From the NCBI RefSeq assembly GCF_002865585.1, contig NZ_CP025581.1:3596001-3660000 (forward strand): a DNA stretch of 64,000 nt, read 5' to 3'. The notes beneath the pieces are model-generated. The model saw only the letters and a list, made by a program, of their open reading frames with translations, did not search any database and was not told the origin of the DNA. This document shows, in pieces, positions 61,743 through 64,000 of this stretch. A program made the translations under genes and the position numbers. The stretch's first letter is position 1. Every line of letters begins with the position of its first letter. This stretch comes from Nocardioides houyundeii. GTDB taxonomy: Bacteria; Actinomycetota; Actinomycetes; Propionibacteriales; Nocardioidaceae.

Positions 61743-61760
61743 ATTGACTCGAGAGTCAAT
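61743..61760. promoter_or_regulatory. Palindromic operator between TetR and hydroxylase genes
   Basis: ATTGACTC-GA-GAGTCAAT, a perfect 8-bp inverted repeat with a 2-base centre. Its size and place fit a TetR dimer site controlling both divergent genes. Confidence 0.7.
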
Positions 61761-61790
61761 TAATCTCGCGCCACCGGCGATGGAGGAACG

Positions 61791-62717
61791 ATGGACGCAC
61801 TGGCCAACCTGTGGCACGCCCTGCCCGAGCCGCTGCGGGACCCCGTCGCGCTGGCCGTCCCGTTCTTCATCGTCTTCGTCGCCGTGGAGGGCCTCGCGGC
61901 GGCCCTGCTGGAGGACGAGCGACCGGAGGACCAACGGCGTACCCCCGACGGTCGAGCCCTCCCCCTGCCCGGCGGCTACGACCGCCGGGACGCGATCGCC
62001 AGCCTCTCCATGGGGGCCGTCTCGGTCCTCACCATGACGCTGTGGAAGACGCTCGGCCTGCTGGTCTACTCCGTGCTGTTCGTCTGGGTCGCTCCGTGGC
62101 AGCTGCCTATCGACGCCTGGTGGACCTGGCTCCTGGCGATCCTCGGCGTCGACTTCTTCTTCTACTGGGCGCATCGGGTCGCCCACCGGGTGCGGCTCGT
62201 GTGGGCCACCCACCAGGCACACCACTCGAGCGAGTACTTCAACTTCGCCACGGCCCTGCGGCAGAAGTGGAACAACTCCGCCGAGCTGGTCTTCTGGCTC
62301 CCGCTGCCGCTGTTGGGCATACCCCCGGCCCTGGTCTTCTTCGGCTTCTCGGTCAGCCTCGTCTACCAGTTCTTCGTCCACACCGAGCGCGTCGACCGGC
62401 TGTGGCACCCCATCGAGCTGGTCTTCAACACCCCGTCCCACCACCGGGTGCACCACGGTCGCGACCCGGAGTACCTGGACCGCAACTACGGCGGCATCCT
62501 CATCGTCTGGGACCGGCTCTTCGGCTCCTTCCAGCCCGAGCTGCACCGGCCGACGTACGGCCTCACCTCGCCGGTCGCCACGAACCACATCGTGAAGCTC
62601 CAGACCCACGAGTACGCCGCCATCGTCCGGGACGTGCGCCGCTCGCCGACGCTGCGCAACAAGCTCGGCTACGTCTTCGGACCGCCCGGATGGCGGCCCG
62701 CCCAGCGGGTCTCCTGA
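61791..62717 (+). CDS. Fatty acid hydroxylase / sterol desaturase family protein
   Basis: A 308-residue membrane di-iron oxygenase with about four hydrophobic segments. The His clusters that bind iron are all present: HRVAHR, HQAHHSS and HRVHHGRD. Substrates in the family are fatty acids, sterols or carotenoids; here a lipid is likely. GGAGGA lies 3 bases before the ATG. A TetR gene is divergent. Confidence 0.92.
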   Translation: MDALANLWHALPEPLRDPVALAVPFFIVFVAVEGLAAALLEDERPEDQRRTPDGRALPLPGGYDRRDAIASLSMGAVSVLTMTLWKTLGLLVYSVLFVWVAPWQLPIDAWWTWLLAILGVDFFFYWAHRVAHRVRLVWATHQAHHSSEYFNFATALRQKWNNSAELVFWLPLPLLGIPPALVFFGFSVSLVYQFFVHTERVDRLWHPIELVFNTPSHHRVHHGRDPEYLDRNYGGILIVWDRLFGSFQPELHRPTYGLTSPVATNHIVKLQTHEYAAIVRDVRRSPTLRNKLGYVFGPPGWRPAQRVS

Positions 62718-62850
62718 GGCCTACGACATCGGTCTCAGTGACGTCGGTCCAGGCGCCAGCGCCGAGCGAGCACCGCTGCCAGTCGTTGTCTTGAGGGACG
62801 TCGAGGACGGCCTGACCCGGGCGCTTGCCGCGCCGAGCGACGATGAACCC

Positions 62851-63246
62851 GTGAGCGACGACGTCGAGAGGGCGAGACCCGAGTCGGTCTGGGACTACCC
62901 GCGGCCGCCGATCGTGGTCCCGTCTCGCGAGCGCGTGGCGGTCGAGCTGGATGGCGAGATCGTGGCGGACACCCGGGAATCGCTCCGGGTGCTGGAGACG
63001 AGCCACCCGCCGGTCTACTACCTCCCTGGTGAGGCCATCGCGCCCGGCTTGCTCCAGCCGGTCCCCGGGACGACGTGGTGCGAGTTCAAGGGGTCAGCGT
63101 CCTACTTCGACGTGCTCTGCCCGAGCGGTCGGGTGGTCCCCCGGGCGGCGTGGCACTACCCGGAACCCACCGCGGGCTACGAGGCGCTCGTCGGCCACGT
63201 CGCCTTCTATCCCGGCCGGATGGACCGGTGCACCGCCGGCTGGTAG
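62851..63246 (+). CDS. DUF427 domain protein
   Basis: A 131-residue protein with the DUF427 pattern ARPESVWDYPRPP, GEIVADTRESLRVLETSHPPVYYLP and TTWCEFKGSASYFDV. The family is common in actinobacteria and of unknown function. GTG 62851 begins the conserved part; TTG 62791 would add 20 unconserved residues. Confidence 0.86.
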   Translation: MSDDVERARPESVWDYPRPPIVVPSRERVAVELDGEIVADTRESLRVLETSHPPVYYLPGEAIAPGLLQPVPGTTWCEFKGSASYFDVLCPSGRVVPRAAWHYPEPTAGYEALVGHVAFYPGRMDRCTAGW

Positions 63247-63271
63247 GCCTAGCGACGGACTACGGAACTCT

Positions 63272-64000
63272 TCACTGATCCCTGTCCCACACGAACACGT
63301 CCAGCACCCCGTTGGTGTCTCCCGAGACCAGGTTCGTCGCGGCCGAGTGGAACGCGACGCGGCGACCGTCGGCGCTGACGGAGGGACTGTAGGAGGAGCC
63401 ACCGGGACCGGGGCCGGCGCTGCCGACCGAGGCCAGGCGGGTCACCCCGGTGCTCCGGTCGTGCACGAAGACGTCCTGGTCGTAGGTGTCGCCGGGCACG
63501 AGGTTCGACGCCCAGGACTCGAAGGTGACGAACCGGCCGTCTGAGCTGATGGCCGGCTTCCACGAGGACTCGTTCGCCTGAGCGCCGCCGGTCGCGACCG
63601 AGACCCGGGTGGTGACTCCGGTGGTCAGGTCTCGCACGAAGACGTCCCCGGGGCCGTGGGTGTCCCCGGGGACGAGGGTGGACTCGGGCGACTCGAAGGC
63701 CACGAACCTGCCGTCAGCACTGATGGAGGGGTGGGAGGCGCCGCTCGGGGTCCCGTCAATGGCGACCGAGACCGGGCGCGTGACCCCGGTGCTCCGGTCG
63801 TGCACGAAGACCGGAGCGCCGGAGGAGGCGCCGGGCAGCAGCGAGGCGGCGCTCGACTGGAAGGTGACGTAGCGGCCGTCCCCACTGATCGCGGGCTCGC
63901 TGCCACTGGCCTGGGCGCCACCCGTGGCGACCGAGACGCGGGTGGTGACTGCGGTGCTCCGGTCGTGCACGAAGACGTCGTAGGCGCGGTTGGTGTCGCC
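63272..64000 (-). CDS. PD40/TolB-like beta-propeller protein, N terminus beyond window
   Basis: The C-terminal 242 residues of a protein whose frame is open to the window edge. Five units of about 47 residues recur, with the pattern DVFVHDRSTGVTTRVSVATGG then PSISADGRFVAFES and NLVPGDT. These are WD40-like PD40 propeller blades. Related actinobacterial proteins are secreted or cell-wall bound. The partial gene prevents a fuller call. Confidence 0.8.
   Translation of the reverse strand, partial: GDTNRAYDVFVHDRSTAVTTRVSVATGGAQASGSEPAISGDGRYVTFQSSAASLLPGASSGAPVFVHDRSTGVTRPVSVAIDGTPSGASHPSISADGRFVAFESPESTLVPGDTHGPGDVFVRDLTTGVTTRVSVATGGAQANESSWKPAISSDGRFVTFESWASNLVPGDTYDQDVFVHDRSTGVTRLASVGSAGPGPGGSSYSPSVSADGRRVAFHSAATNLVSGDTNGVLDVFVWDRDQ

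Overview
The window is about 64 kb of GC-rich DNA (roughly 70% G+C) densely packed with genes on both strands. Gene content points to an actinobacterium, most likely of the Nocardioides group: a bacterial proteasome activator, a tRNA adenosine deaminase-associated protein next to tadA, a DinB polymerase without a visible clamp motif, DUF4446, DUF6457 and DUF1963 proteins, an ECF sigma factor with a DGPF/YCII partner, a guanidine-III riboswitch, and many starts without a Shine-Dalgarno sequence but with a TANNNT box 6-7 bases upstream. The genus is an inference from this content only.

Layout. 0-10 kb: a sirtuin-type deacylase, two sensor histidine kinases without adjacent response regulators, an acyl-CoA dehydrogenase, a VIT1-like transporter, RNA 2',3'-cyclic phosphodiesterase and the pntAB transhydrogenase. 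10-16 kb: an MMPL exporter with a TetR gene (frameshifted as given), and an MFS exporter divergent from an ArsR regulator with a palindromic operator between them. 16-18.7 kb: upp, the tadA pair, an SPFH protein and tRNA-Ser(CGA). 18.67-19.98 kb: a complete IS481-type element placed exactly at the 3' end of that tRNA with a 15-bp target duplication. 20-26 kb: a guanidinium exporter under a guanidine-III riboswitch, large membrane proteins, an orphan biotinyl/lipoyl domain, a nitrilase-family amidohydrolase, mobA. 26-35 kb: quinone oxidoreductase, proteasome activator Bpa, two HAD phosphatases, serS, a PAP2-diacylglycerol-kinase fusion, an HTH/small membrane protein pair and a DUF4446 protein. 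35-50 kb: pheA, a secreted lysine-rich protein, a third histidine kinase, dinB, an SDR, a class V aminotransferase, an ECF sigma/DGPF operon, acetyltransferases and VOC proteins. 50-64 kb: an HTH/Clp-N pair, a secreted beta-helix protein, RNase J, an FAD monooxygenase, a large secreted amidase with Ig-like repeats, TetR/fatty acid hydroxylase, and a beta-propeller protein cut by the window end.

Most notable signals. (1) Two unlinked loci, at 34.4 kb and 50.8 kb, each contain an HTH gene of one type and each have the same leaderless promoter, in which paired GTCAAC/GTTGAC palindromes overlap the -35 and -10 boxes. (2) At least 22 starts carry TANNNT exactly 6-7 bases before the start codon, suggesting widespread leaderless transcription. 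(3) A guanidine-III riboswitch sits directly upstream of a gdx gene. (4) An IS481-type element sits at a tRNA end with a 15-bp duplication. (5) Three genes are each broken by one missing base inside a G/C run, which looks more like assembly error than decay. No CRISPR array, prophage, plasmid origin or rRNA was seen, and no gap between genes exceeds 300 bases.
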